64,000 bases of DNA from Brevundimonas naejangsanensis DSM 23858 (GTDB lineage Bacteria; Pseudomonadota; Alphaproteobacteria; Caulobacterales; Caulobacteraceae): NCBI RefSeq assembly GCF_000421705.1, contig NZ_ATXN01000002.1, positions 1,402,623 through 1,466,622 of the forward strand, given 5' to 3'. Each line of letters opens with the position of its first letter. Within the stretch, counting starts at the first letter, position 1. Made by a program: the position numbers and the translations under genes. Shown piece by piece: positions 56,058-63,319 of this stretch. The notes below the pieces were generated by a model. It was not told where the DNA came from and searched no databases. It saw only the letters and a list, made by a program, of their open reading frames with translations.

Positions 56058-57740
56058 TCAACCGACCAGTTGCGGCGCGCCTTCCTGATTCGGACACCGC
56101 ACGCCGTGGACCCACAGGTCCGCCTCGCCCAGACGCACGCCCAGAAGCTCCAACAGGGGCTGAACCACCCCGTCCAGAACGGGGCCTAGCGGCGTCAACA
56201 GCCCCCGGACGGTCCCCAACAGTTCGCTGACCGGCAAACTGATCAGTCCTCCCAGCAACTCGACCTTCAGGTCCAGTTTCGTCAGCAGGCTCACGATCAC
56301 CCCCTGGCCGAACTGTTTCGAGCCCACCGTCCTGGGTTCGCCCGCGCCGATATCGGCAGCGGTGAAGCGGACCTGGCGCCAATCAGGGTCGGCCGCCTCT
56401 ATGTCCGCCCGGCCGGTCACATTCGCCACCTTGATGCCGAGCAGCCCCAGGACCGACACCAGAGGCGCAGGCGTGACGTTCAGTTTCGACTTGAACTCCC
56501 GCAGTTTGGTCTTGTCGACGGCGCCGATCGCCGCCCGCGCCACGCCCGGCTTGACCTCCAGCGTTACGCCGGGCCCGGGGCCGCAGTCGATCTGCTTCAG
56601 CCGCGCCTCCGCGCTCGCCGCTTCGATCAGGACAGGAAGTTTGATCGCGGTGAGATCCGACAGGGCCTTGGCGGTCGTCGCCTCAAGATAAAGCCGCGTC
56701 TGCACCGTGCGGATGATCGGCTCGCCCTTGCTGGTCACCGTCAGCCAAGGCGACCGGTTCGGTCGCTCGCCGATGGCCAGCATGACATCCAGGTCGGCGA
56801 TGCCGAGCCGCGCGCCCACATCCAGCGCCAACTGGCGTTCCTTGTTCGCCGTTTGCAGGGTCGCCATCAGCAGGTCAAAGACAGACAGCTGGGCGTTCAA
56901 CCGCTCACGCAATCCCTGACGGGCGTCGGCCTCCACGCCGATCAGGTCGCCGAGCTTCAAACGGGCGTCCGCGGGTGCGCCCGTCAACTTGCTCAGCGCG
57001 CTGCTGGGCCCCGAGCCTGCAATCCGCTCCAGCACGCGCAGGACACGCCCCGTCTCGACCTCTTGCTTCAGCAGGGCGTCATAGTCCCCCGCCGTCACCC
57101 CCAGGTCCGCCGCCAGCGCGTCCGAGAACTGCAACAGGCTGACCTGGGCGTCGAGCAGGCTTCTGTAATCCATCAGGGTCAGCGACACGCGGCCTCCCAA
57201 GAGGCCCGACAACAGACTGTTGGCCAGCCCCCCGTCAACCGACCCCAGCCGCGACCCGATCGAGAACATGGCTGTCGGCGCGCCGCCGGGCCGCGCGGCC
57301 GTAGCCTGTTTGGTGACCGACACCGCATCACGCCCCAGAACGACGCGGCCAAAGAACAAGGGGGCGGGCGCCGTCGCCGTCACCTGCGCCGCGTTGACCT
57401 GCCCTGCGGCCGCGACGAACCTCTGCGACGGCTTCAGCCTGGGGTCCGGCGTATAGACGCCAGTCTGCACGCTCAGGGTCGCGATATCCGCCAGATTGGC
57501 CCGCGCCGTCGCCTCCGCCGCCGCTTCGGCGTGCTGAAGCGAGCCCGCGGCGGCCAGCGCCGACAGATCGACTGCGCCTTGCAACTCCCGCCCCTTCAGG
57601 ACCACCATTCCCACATCGACCGCCAGGGCGGCGCTGACGCAGATCAGCGCGCCGGCGGCCGCCGACATGATCGTCACCCCGCCGCGCCGGTTTCGTCCCA
57701 GACGGGCGATCAGATTGCGTACAGTCTTCGAACCAGCCAT
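56058..57740 (-). CDS. TadG-like pilus assembly protein
   Basis: 560 residues from ATG 57740, chosen because GAGG lies 6 bases ahead; it follows the TadE-like stop by one base (TGA-A-ATG). A basic N-terminus (RNRRGGVTIMSAAAGALICV) and a hydrophobic helix with the family Asp (AALAVDVGMVVLKGRELQGA) match the Tad_N-type region of TadG. The large C-terminal part is Leu/Ala-rich and resembles no known enzyme. TadE and TadG are pseudopilin-like proteins of Flp/Tad pilus assembly. No other tad genes are in the window. Confidence 0.8.
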   Translation of the reverse strand: MAGSKTVRNLIARLGRNRRGGVTIMSAAAGALICVSAALAVDVGMVVLKGRELQGAVDLSALAAAGSLQHAEAAAEATARANLADIATLSVQTGVYTPDPRLKPSQRFVAAAGQVNAAQVTATAPAPLFFGRVVLGRDAVSVTKQATAARPGGAPTAMFSIGSRLGSVDGGLANSLLSGLLGGRVSLTLMDYRSLLDAQVSLLQFSDALAADLGVTAGDYDALLKQEVETGRVLRVLERIAGSGPSSALSKLTGAPADARLKLGDLIGVEADARQGLRERLNAQLSVFDLLMATLQTANKERQLALDVGARLGIADLDVMLAIGERPNRSPWLTVTSKGEPIIRTVQTRLYLEATTAKALSDLTAIKLPVLIEAASAEARLKQIDCGPGPGVTLEVKPGVARAAIGAVDKTKLREFKSKLNVTPAPLVSVLGLLGIKVANVTGRADIEAADPDWRQVRFTAADIGAGEPRTVGSKQFGQGVIVSLLTKLDLKVELLGGLISLPVSELLGTVRGLLTPLGPVLDGVVQPLLELLGVRLGEADLWVHGVRCPNQEGAPQLVG

Positions 57741-57741
57741 T

Positions 57742-58161
57742 TCAGACCTCATTGATCTGAATGACGGCGGCGCGACGGATGACCTTGGGCGGCGACACCG
57801 TCAGCGGGGCCAGAGCCATCAGAGGGTGATGACCGGCGTCATAGGCCACCACGACGCGGAAAAACCGGCCGTCAACGCTGGTCTCGACGGTGGCGTCCGC
57901 GCCCCTCAATCCCAGGTTGCGCAGATGTCCCGCGACCCCATCACGGGCCAACTGCTCCCGTTCGACTGCATCTAGCCCCGCGACCGCCGCGCGCGCGCCC
58001 TCCGACACCGCCGCCTGAACAGAATGGGCCATCCACAACCAGCCGCCGTAGACGATCATGCCGACGACCAGCAGCAGGAAGAAGGGACCGACGATAGCGA
58101 ACTCGATCGCCGCCGCGCCTCTACGCCTGCCCGCTACACCAGAACCACACGCCTTCTGCAT
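57742..58161 (-). CDS. TadE-like pilus assembly protein
   Basis: 139 residues. The N-terminal RRRGAAAIEFAIVGPFFLLLVVGM is the TadE signature: a conserved Glu inside a hydrophobic pilin-like segment after basic residues. The remainder is typical (WLWMAHSVQAAVSEGARAAV). It is directly followed by the TadG-like gene, forming a two-gene unit. The start at ATG 58161 lies 128 bases from the tRNA fragment. Confidence 0.9.
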   Translation of the reverse strand: MQKACGSGVAGRRRGAAAIEFAIVGPFFLLLVVGMIVYGGWLWMAHSVQAAVSEGARAAVAGLDAVEREQLARDGVAGHLRNLGLRGADATVETSVDGRFFRVVVAYDAGHHPLMALAPLTVSPPKVIRRAAVIQINEV

Positions 58162-58289
58162 CGTCGCGCTCCTGACTGAGCAGCGATCATGCGAAACACA
58201 ACTTAAGGGAGAATGTAGGCGCTGAACAACTCACGCGCCCTACCGCTGCGTCGGAGCTCTGCGTGCTGGAGAAAGCGCTGGCGAAGTGT

Positions 58290-58337
58290 TGGAGCGGGTA
58301 GCGAGAATCGAACTCGCGACATTCAGCTTGGGAAGCT
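58290..58337 (-). other. 3' fragment of tRNA-Gly(CCC): prophage attachment-site scar
   Basis: Read on the minus strand, the segment is AGCTTCCCAAGCT (anticodon loop with CCC), then GAATGTCGCGAGTTCGATTC and TCGCTACCCGCT-CCA. This is the 3' half of a tRNA-Gly with anticodon arm, T-arm and encoded CCA. The 5' half is absent: bases to the right do not match any D-arm. Site-specific phages that insert into tRNA genes leave such a duplicate 3' end at one border. The intact tRNA should lie at the other end of the element, outside the window to the right. Confidence 0.85.
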
Positions 58338-58513
58338 CCAAGGGTCTTCGAGAAATCAACGCACTAACCCCCAACCGGGGCGATTTAGACCTATTTGTTT
58401 TCAATGGGTTACGGCGGTTTTCCCAACTGAAAGCGGGCGTCCGGCAGCCCACTTGTTCTTATTTCGTTCTCGTGTAGGAGTCCGCCTCGGGTCGGTGCTT
58501 GAGGAGGACGAAG

Positions 58514-58675
58514 ATGGAAACGAAACCCCTTGGCCCCGATGAGGCCTTCGCTCGCGATCTGGAGAAGCTGGACCGCGATCTGGAACAGCGCGAGCGCGCT
58601 GACACCCCTACCCCGACAGTCGATCTGGTCGCCGGGCTCGTTGCCGGCATGCGTCTGGTGGGGCGGCCGCAATGA
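58514..58675 (+). CDS. Small protein, unknown (phage region)
   Basis: 53 residues with a strong GAGGAGGACGAAG site. It is rich in charged residues and partly coiled-coil-like (EAFARDLEKLDRDLEQRERA), with a more hydrophobic end (DLVAGLVAGMRLVG). Its last codons overlap the start of the next gene (ATGA). No family recognised. Confidence 0.6.
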   Translation: METKPLGPDEAFARDLEKLDRDLEQRERADTPTPTVDLVAGLVAGMRLVGRPQ

Positions 58676-58851
58676 ACGAGCGGGACAAGGAGTTGGCCGC
58701 GCTGGTGCTGCGTCTGACCGGCTTGGACCTGACGACGGCGGACGGCCGGGCTGGGGCCGGGTGCATCCTGCGCGAGATCGAGTCGAAAGCCCCTGGGGCT
58801 TTGGCCCGGCTGCGCAGAGCCTGCACGACGCGGGGCGCGACGGCGCACTAA
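58672..58851 (+). CDS. Small protein, unknown (phage region)
   Basis: 59 residues starting at ATG 58672 inside the end of the previous gene. Sequence: NERDKELAALVLRLTGLDLT and later GCILREIESKAPGALARL. It is likely helical and cytoplasmic. Coupled by the ATGA overlap to the upstream gene. No family recognised. Confidence 0.55.
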   Translation: MNERDKELAALVLRLTGLDLTTADGRAGAGCILREIESKAPGALARLRRACTTRGATAH

Positions 58852-58854
58852 GAC

Positions 58855-59115
58855 ATGCCTCGCGAGTACGACGACACGGTCGCGGTGGATGACATCGCGC
58901 CTTGCGACCAGATGGAACTGGTATGCGCCTGCGGGCACAAGGTGGGCCCGGCGTGGGCTCTGTGGCCGAAGCAGGCCAGGCGCACGCCGATTAAGGACCT
59001 GCGGCCGTCGCTCAGGTGCCGATCCTGCGGCCTGCGAGGCCCAGGCGTGAAGATCAGCAGCTACGCCGGCGGCGGCGCCGGGATGCGTGTTATCTGGCGC
59101 TGGCCGCGTGACTGA
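58855..59115 (+). CDS. Small zinc-ribbon-like protein (phage region)
   Basis: 86 residues, 3 bases after the preceding stop. Two Cys pairs are seen: CACGHK (CxC) and LRCRSCGLRG (CxxC), spaced about 40 residues, as in a treble-clef or ribbon. The end is Gly-rich and aromatic (GGGAGMRVIWRWPRD). Zinc-ribbon proteins are common in phage accessory regions; role unknown. Confidence 0.65.
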   Translation: MPREYDDTVAVDDIAPCDQMELVCACGHKVGPAWALWPKQARRTPIKDLRPSLRCRSCGLRGPGVKISSYAGGGAGMRVIWRWPRD

Positions 59116-59172
59116 CCATGGGTATGAACCCCGGCTCCAACAACTCGACGCGACTCAGCTACACCGTCCGCC

Positions 59173-59445
59173 ATGACGCCAGACCAACTGAACGACGCCC
59201 TCGACGCCATGGCCGCAGCCGCCGGCGATGACGCCAACCTTCTGCCCGGCCTGATCACGGTCGAGAGCGGTCACTGGGTGAATGTGCTGTCAGCCGTTCG
59301 GGCGACATGCTCGGCGTTGCACGACGGCCTGCGGCATCGGGACATCGTCATCCACGTCGGATCCCAGCAGGAAACGAAGGTGCTGACGCGGGCTGAAGCC
59401 GGAGAGCGCGGCGCGCCCTATCGCGATCTGGCGCCTCGTAGCTGA
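59173..59445 (+). CDS. Small protein, unknown (phage region)
   Basis: 90 residues from ATG 59173; no good ribosome site is apparent, so translation may depend on a preceding short frame at 59118. It has an N-terminal helix (QLNDALDAMAAAAGDDANLL) followed by mixed sequence (VLSAVRATCSALHDGLRHRD). No family recognised. Confidence 0.5.
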   Translation: MTPDQLNDALDAMAAAAGDDANLLPGLITVESGHWVNVLSAVRATCSALHDGLRHRDIVIHVGSQQETKVLTRAEAGERGAPYRDLAPRS

Positions 59446-59468
59446 CGCAGGGAACCCAGCACCGCTTC

Positions 59469-59500
59469 ACGACCTTTAAGCGACCTGCTCAGGAGGTCGT
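59469..59500 (+). promoter_or_regulatory. Hairpin that can hide the ribosome site of the gene at 59502
   Basis: AGGTCG(T) within the AGGAGGTCGT ribosome site (59491-59500) can pair with CGACCT at 59481-59486 (7-base loop) or with ACGACCT at 59469-59475. The two alternative partners compete for the same Shine-Dalgarno bases directly in front of ATG 59502, which suggests translational control or an RNA switch. Confidence 0.4.
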
Positions 59501-59501
59501 T

Positions 59502-59741
59502 ATGGTCGTCAGTTCACGCGCCACCCTGCGCGATCAGGCCGGGGTGAAACTCGTTCGGATAGAGCGCTTGGCCAAGCAGCAGCGCGAGATTTCCTTTCGG
59601 CTGTCGTCGCATCGAGACGGCAGTAAGCGCCTGATCATGGATGAGGCCGAGGCGCATCGTGCTTTCGCGCGCGAAGTCGCCGCGTCTCTTCAGGACCCGG
59701 TCGTCCTTGGCCTAATCGAGCGCGGGGTCCTCCAGAACTAA
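59502..59741 (+). CDS. Small basic protein, unknown (phage region)
   Basis: 79 residues with a strong AGGAGG site. N-terminal basic helix-rich part (LVRIERLAKQQREISFRLSS) and acidic middle (DEAEAHRAFAREVAASLQ) suggest an all-alpha protein. No membrane segment. No family recognised. Confidence 0.6.
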   Translation: MVVSSRATLRDQAGVKLVRIERLAKQQREISFRLSSHRDGSKRLIMDEAEAHRAFAREVAASLQDPVVLGLIERGVLQN

Positions 59742-59814
59742 ACGCGACGCCCCTTGAAGCTCTGCCAGCGCTGACCAAATAGCGCTCGCTTCAACCTTCA
59801 CTGGAGATGCTTCG

Positions 59815-60108
59815 ATGCGAACTATCGTAGTGGAACCCTTTGGAGACGTCTGGTCCGTCCGCGTGAACGACACCGAGCCACAACTATTCACGCGCGGGCG
59901 GGAGGCTGAGAGCGCCGCCAAAAAGATCGCGGAGACGCTGGCCGCAGCGGGGGATCACGTCGAGCTTCATTTGTATTTGCGCGACGGCCAGCTCGCCGCG
60001 CGCTTCGTGTGCCTTCCGCCGATTTCCGAGGAGGATGGCCCCCTATTGGTGGGCGGCAGCTTGCTCGCGCGACCGGCTCAGAAACGCGGCGCCGACGTTC
60101 CCGCATAA
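59815..60108 (+). CDS. Small protein, unknown, DUF2188-like appearance (phage region)
   Basis: 97 residues. The N-terminus (IVVEPFGDVWSVRVNDTEPQ) and REAESAAKKIAETLAAAGDH resemble DUF2188-type small proteins, in which a beta-hairpin is followed by a helix, but this is only a resemblance. Its end is Pro/Arg-rich. The following dyad may terminate this operon. Confidence 0.55.
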   Translation: MRTIVVEPFGDVWSVRVNDTEPQLFTRGREAESAAKKIAETLAAAGDHVELHLYLRDGQLAARFVCLPPISEEDGPLLVGGSLLARPAQKRGADVPA

Positions 60109-60115
60109 ACGAATA

Positions 60116-60147
60116 ACGCCCCGCCACCCGGTGAGGGCGACGGGGCG
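60116..60147 (+). terminator. Stem-loop after the small-gene cluster
   Basis: ACGCCCCG (60116-60123) pairs with CGGGGCGT (60140-60147) as an 8-bp stem with a 16-base loop. There is no T-tail, so intrinsic termination is uncertain. It separates the plus-strand small genes from the minus-strand DUF892 gene. Confidence 0.4.
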
Positions 60148-60177
60148 TACAGCGGAGCCTGAGGGGCATTGTCGCCC

Positions 60178-60675
60178 TTATGCTGCAGAGAGCGCCTCGG
60201 CGTTGACGGCGGCATCGGCGATGCTCGTCAAATCTTCGTCCGTCTGCGACTCTTCCTGCAGCGTCTCATCCAGAAGAGCGGCGGCGTCCTTGAGGTCCAG
60301 TACAAGCGCCCATCGTTTCAGCGTGCCGTACCGTGTGATTTCGTAATGCTCTACCGCTTGGGCCGCAGCTAGAAGGCCGGCATCAAGGGCGGGCGTGCCC
60401 TTATATTCCTCCATGATCTCATCCCCCTCAGCGAGGATGCCCTCGATGGCGTCGCACGTCTTTCCGCGTGGGGCTTTGCCGATGATCTCAAACACCTGCT
60501 GCAGGCGCTCGATCTGGCCTTCAGTCTGATCTTTGTGTTTCTCGAAGGCGGCTTTCAACTCCGGCGACTGCGCGGCGCGAGCCATCTTCGGCAACGACTT
60601 CAGGATTTTACGCTCGGCGTAATAGATGTCCCTGAGGGTATCGTGAAAGAGGTTGTCGAGGGTCTTGTCAGCCAT
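60178..60675 (-). CDS. DUF892 ferritin-like protein (YciE/YciF family)
   Basis: 165 residues with an AGGAGG site. Family motif: DTLRDIYYAERKILKSLPKM, then EQ/HxxE elements (FEKHKDQTEGQIERLQQVFE) and AVEHYEITRYGTLKRWA, giving a four-helix di-iron fold. YciE/YciF-type proteins are stress-induced and proposed to protect against oxidative damage. The gene is host-like but lies between phage genes, so it may be cargo. Its promoter side contains GGAAC, but no clear second half of an ECF promoter. Confidence 0.9.
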   Translation of the reverse strand: MADKTLDNLFHDTLRDIYYAERKILKSLPKMARAAQSPELKAAFEKHKDQTEGQIERLQQVFEIIGKAPRGKTCDAIEGILAEGDEIMEEYKGTPALDAGLLAAAQAVEHYEITRYGTLKRWALVLDLKDAAALLDETLQEESQTDEDLTSIADAAVNAEALSAA

Positions 60676-60860
60676 TTGGTCCTCCTGGTTGGCGGGAGGA
60701 AAAGGGCCTCTTTAGAACCTTGTTCCATATGCTCACGCTGACGGGACCTAAACCCCCGCCTTTTAAGCCGCGATATACCAGAGCGATCGATGCTGATGGC
60801 GCTGCTAATCATTGCAGTGGCGGGGCTGATTTAAGCCAGCCTGAGGCAGCATTAATCAGC

Positions 60861-60892
60861 AAAAAAGCCCGCCCTCCGAAGAGAGCGGGCCT
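60861..60892 (-). terminator. Terminator of the cold-shock gene
   Basis: On the minus strand, AGGCCCGCTCTC-TTCGGA-GGGCGGGCT is followed by TTTTT. The stem core is GCCCGC with GCGGGC and the loop carries TTCGG. It lies 30 bases after the cspA-like stop. Confidence 0.85.
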
Positions 60893-60921
60893 CGATAGCG
60901 CCGATGAACCGGTGCTTTCGC

Positions 60922-61131
60922 TTATGCGGCCTGCAGTTGGCCAGCCGACGTCTTGCCGGAGCGCTGGTCGCGCTCGAGCTCATAAGAAAGCGCTTGGCCC
61001 TCGTTCAGACCGCTGAGACCCGCGCGCTCGACCGCCGAAACGTGAACGAACACGTCGCCGCCGCCAGCGTCAGGGGCGATGAAACCGAAACCCTTGGTAG
61101 GGTTGAACCATTTAACAATACCAGTAGCCAT
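60922..61131 (-). CDS. cspA: Cold-shock domain protein CspA family
   Basis: 69 residues from ATG 61131; an ATG two codons upstream also exists, but GGAGG is better spaced to 61131. The S1-like cold-shock domain is complete, with the RNA-binding motifs KGFGFI (RNP1) and DVFVHVS (RNP2). It binds single-stranded nucleic acid, acting as an RNA chaperone. It lies within the prophage region between a ferritin-like gene and the lysis genes. A long leader without other genes lies upstream. Confidence 0.96.
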   Translation of the reverse strand: MATGIVKWFNPTKGFGFIAPDAGGGDVFVHVSAVERAGLSGLNEGQALSYELERDQRSGKTSAGQLQAA

Positions 61132-61447
61132 TTCCATGACCTCCGAAAAAAGGTTGCCCCGAGGAAATGTCCTGAGGGCTGTCGGGTCTAAGGAAACGGA
61201 AAATCTCGATGCGTCGCAAGGAAATAGGGCGTTACGCAGAGATATCGACGTCCAGAGGATGAACGATCGCGTCCGAACATGCAAGCGCCAGCATTGATTA
61301 TTTTATCGCCTCGTTGAAATGCATGTCTTTTCCGATCATCATCTTGCGGTCCTTGCATTCTGTGCGAGTAACCCCATCTAAGCTTCGAGCCTCGGCTCAT
61401 TAGGCCCGTCTGAGTCCCAATGTGGCAGACGGGTTTTCTTATGCCCG
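61132..61447. other. Non-coding gap: cold-shock leader and possible small RNA
   Basis: No credible protein gene lies here. The minus-strand side directly before cspA is the probable long 5' leader of that mRNA. The sequence from about 61300 is AT-richer (ATTGATTATTTTATCG) than the neighbours and ends in a plus-strand terminator at 61403-61440 although no plus-strand gene precedes it, which hints at a small plus-strand RNA. Confidence 0.35.
61403..61440 (+). terminator. Plus-strand terminator with no visible upstream gene
   Basis: CCCGTCTG (61405-61412) and CAGACGGG (61426-61433) form a perfect 8-bp stem, followed by TTTTCTT. The T-tail is on the plus strand. On the minus strand it lies 8 bases after the Rz1-like stop and may also slow lysis-operon transcription. 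Confidence 0.75.
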
Positions 61448-61762
61448 TCAGCCAGGCCTGGGCGACAGTTCAGGCGGCGGCGGGCAACTCAACCCCTTCA
61501 TGCCGTTGTCGGCCGCCCATCGGCATAGCCGCCCGACCGCATCCCAGCCGCGCTCGCCCCAGCCCTCAATGGCGATGTCATGGGCTATGCCCGCCGCATC
61601 GCTGCGCACCGCTTCAGGCGGCATGATCGGCTTGGCCTCAACGACCAGGTCAGCACTCGGCGGGTAGATCAACGTCACGCGTTCCCTGCTCGCGCAGCCG
61701 GTGGCAAGCAAGAGCGACGCGGCCAGCAGTGGGGCGAGCATCAGGGATCGCAGAGACAGCAT
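61448..61762 (-). CDS. Rz1-like outer-membrane spanin lipoprotein
   Basis: 104 residues. The signal (SLMLAPLLAASLLLATGC) ends in a lipobox Cys, and the mature part begins ASRERVTLIYPPSADLVVEA, like Rz1 spanin subunits. It overlaps the end of the Rz-like gene by 113 bases in a different frame, the classical arrangement of two-component spanins. The protein should sit at the inner face of the outer membrane and act at the last step of host lysis. Confidence 0.8.
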   Translation of the reverse strand: MLSLRSLMLAPLLAASLLLATGCASRERVTLIYPPSADLVVEAKPIMPPEAVRSDAAGIAHDIAIEGWGERGWDAVGRLCRWAADNGMKGLSCPPPPELSPRPG

Positions 61763-62012
61763 CGGTTCGTTCCTTTTCCAGTCGGTTGTTGATCTTCAGG
61801 TCGGTCAGCCGGTCGGCGGCCGCGCGATCGTGCGATGCGGTGCCCGTGGCGCGCGCCTTGGCGTTGGCCGCCTCGACGGCGCGATCCTGTTTCGCCCGCT
61901 CCCGGCTGGGCGCCGTTGCGGCGCACCAGCCCATAACGAACAGCAGCAGAACGCAGACGGCGAAGACGGCCCAGGACGCCGGGCCGATGGCGCGGAGGAA
62001 GTCGCGGATCAT
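61650..62012 (-). CDS. Rz-like inner-membrane spanin
   Basis: 120 residues. One N-terminal helix (WAVFAVCVLLLFVMGWCAAT) is followed by a long charged coiled coil (SRERAKQDRAVEAANAKARA), typical for the inner-membrane subunit of a phage spanin. Its start overlaps the endolysin stop (ATGA), and Rz1 overlaps its end. It is expected to span the periplasm and fuse membranes after the endolysin has acted. Confidence 0.82.
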   Translation of the reverse strand: MIRDFLRAIGPASWAVFAVCVLLLFVMGWCAATAPSRERAKQDRAVEAANAKARATGTASHDRAAADRLTDLKINNRLEKERTDAVSAIPDARPTAGRVALACHRLREQGTRDVDLPAEC

Positions 62013-62602
62013 AGGATCAGTTCCTTGGCCTGCGCAGTTCGACGGCGGCGATCCTCCAGCCCGTTTGTGCCGCCGTTGATGGCCTTGGTCAGGCCCAGCA
62101 GATCGTCAACGTCGGCCCTGGCGTTCAGCTTGCGATCTGACCAATAGACGCAGCCGACCCAAAGCCCGATCGAGGGATGCGCCGCGATGTCCGGGTGCCG
62201 CTCCAGATCGACGCCGATCTGCCGACCAACGCGGCGATAGTTCGCTCGACCGGTCAGTTGGATAGGGCCGCGGCCCTGATAGCGGCGACCGTCCCCCGGC
62301 TGGGTGTTGCCGAGATCCGCGCGCCCCTCGTAGCCCCTCTGCGCCTGTGTCGGCCCCCAAATCTCCTCCATGAAGCGGAAGCCGCCGCTCTCATGGCCGC
62401 ACTGGCCCATGAAGTGCGCCAGGCGAAGACCGCTATCGAGGATGCCGTAGGAGCGGAAGTGGACGTTGGCCGCGAGGCCCAGTTCCTCCGCTATAGGCTT
62501 CTGCGCACCCATCCGCGCGAACAGCGCAGTCAGGGTTCCTGCACCGATGATGCCGTCAACGGACACGCCGAGGCGTCCTTGCAATCGACGTGCGTCGAGC
62601 AT
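62009..62602 (-). CDS. GH19 (chitinase-like) phage endolysin
   Basis: 197 residues. The N-terminal 35 residues (RRLQGRLGVSVDGIIGAGTL) look like a peptidoglycan-binding segment. The GH19 domain follows: MGQCGHESGGFRFMEEIWG with the catalytic Glu, the flexible PTQAQRGYEGRADLG, and YQGRGPIQLTGRANYRR. It lacks a signal peptide, so it needs a holin for release. It is positioned between the holin-like genes and the spanin genes. Confidence 0.93.
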   Translation of the reverse strand: MLDARRLQGRLGVSVDGIIGAGTLTALFARMGAQKPIAEELGLAANVHFRSYGILDSGLRLAHFMGQCGHESGGFRFMEEIWGPTQAQRGYEGRADLGNTQPGDGRRYQGRGPIQLTGRANYRRVGRQIGVDLERHPDIAAHPSIGLWVGCVYWSDRKLNARADVDDLLGLTKAINGGTNGLEDRRRRTAQAKELIL

Positions 62603-62677
62603 GGTGTCTCCAGTTCAGATTGTAAAAAATCCCCGCTCCCTTTATGTCAGAGAACGCGGGTCTCTTGGGAGGGGTAG

Positions 62678-62899
62678 GTGGAAACGGCAGTGATCCTGCG
62701 AGTACGGCGCGCCAGAGGGCCCGAGCCCCGCGTCTGGTACGAGTTCGCGCCTATCGTCCATGGCAGACCCAGACGGAGAGCCGATCACATGATGGCGTCG
62801 CCCGAAACAGCCGCCCTCCGCGCTCGAAAGTATGGATTTGAGCCTACCGATGACGTCCTCGATTATGACGTCGAGCAGGGCCGCATCATCACCAAATGA
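62678..62899 (+). CDS. Small protein, unknown (inside lysis cassette, opposite strand)
   Basis: 73 residues from GTG 62678 with GGGAGGGGTAG upstream. Basic N-terminal half (AVILRVRRARGPEPRVWYEF, GRPRRRADH) and acidic C-terminal half (GFEPTDDVLDYDVEQG). It is on the plus strand, opposite to the flanking lysis genes. No family recognised. Confidence 0.55.
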   Translation: METAVILRVRRARGPEPRVWYEFAPIVHGRPRRRADHMMASPETAALRARKYGFEPTDDVLDYDVEQGRIITK

Positions 62900-62924
62900 T
62901 TTGGCTCTGCTTTGGAGGCGAAAC

Positions 62925-63029
62925 ATGCCGAGGCGGCGCCACAGAAGAACCGGACGGATCACAGAGGTGGTTTTGATCGCACTATGTGCGGCGATTTTCG
63001 GTGTGCTCTTGTGGATGGCCGTGGGCTGA
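62925..63029 (+). CDS. Very small single-pass membrane protein (inside lysis cassette)
   Basis: 34 residues from ATG 62925, preceded by TTTGGAGGCGAAAC. Strongly basic start (PRRRHRRTGRITE) followed by one hydrophobic helix (VVLIALCAAIFGVLLWMAVG). It could be a pinholin-like, anti-holin-like or superinfection protein; the position next to lysis genes permits that, but the sequence alone cannot decide. Confidence 0.55.
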   Translation: MPRRRHRRTGRITEVVLIALCAAIFGVLLWMAVG

Positions 63030-63099
63030 ATCCTTGCAAGCCACAAGCAACTATAACCAAGAGCGCTGCGTTCAGACTCGCCTGACAGGGGAGTTCAAA

Positions 63100-63318
63100 A
63101 TGCTGCAGACACCGGTAATCCAGCGCGCCTTCGAGCTAGCTGACAGCGGACGATTCCGCATCCCGTCAGAAGTGCGACGAGCACTGGTCAGCGAGGGCTA
63201 CACCCAGTCCGATGTGTTCGGGATCGAGGGGCGGGCCACCTGGCGCCAGCTACGTGAAAGGTGCGGGCGGGCTGTTGCCAACAGGTCCTTGGCTGTGGCG
63301 GGGATGGCGCCAGCTTAG
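63100..63318 (+). CDS. Small protein, unknown (inside lysis cassette, opposite strand)
   Basis: 72 residues from ATG 63100 with CAGGGGAG upstream. It has a helical appearance (IQRAFELADSGRFRIPSEVR, then LVSEGYTQSDVFGIEGRATW), and its ERCGRA ending suggests a small DNA-related or regulatory phage protein. No family recognised. It ends one base from the stop of the convergent holin-like gene. Confidence 0.6.
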   Translation: MLQTPVIQRAFELADSGRFRIPSEVRRALVSEGYTQSDVFGIEGRATWRQLRERCGRAVANRSLAVAGMAPA

Positions 63319-63319
63319 G

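Noticed and set aside
58240..58452. Frame on the minus strand ending over the tRNA fragment, considered as an integrase remnant
   Set aside because: No tyrosine recombinase motifs; it is a read-through of the tRNA fragment.
58286..58477. Frame VARIELATFSLGSSKGL
   Set aside because: Antisense reading across the tRNA-Gly fragment, a common false gene.
59118..59230. 40-codon frame MGMNPGSNNSTRLSYTVRHD overlapping the gene at 59173
   Set aside because: Its second half is Arg-rich shadow sequence; at best a leader for the next gene.
60720..60800. ECF sigma promoter (GGAAC-N16/17-CGTT) upstream of the DUF892 gene
   Set aside because: GGAAC is present on the minus strand, but no CGTT follows at the correct distance.
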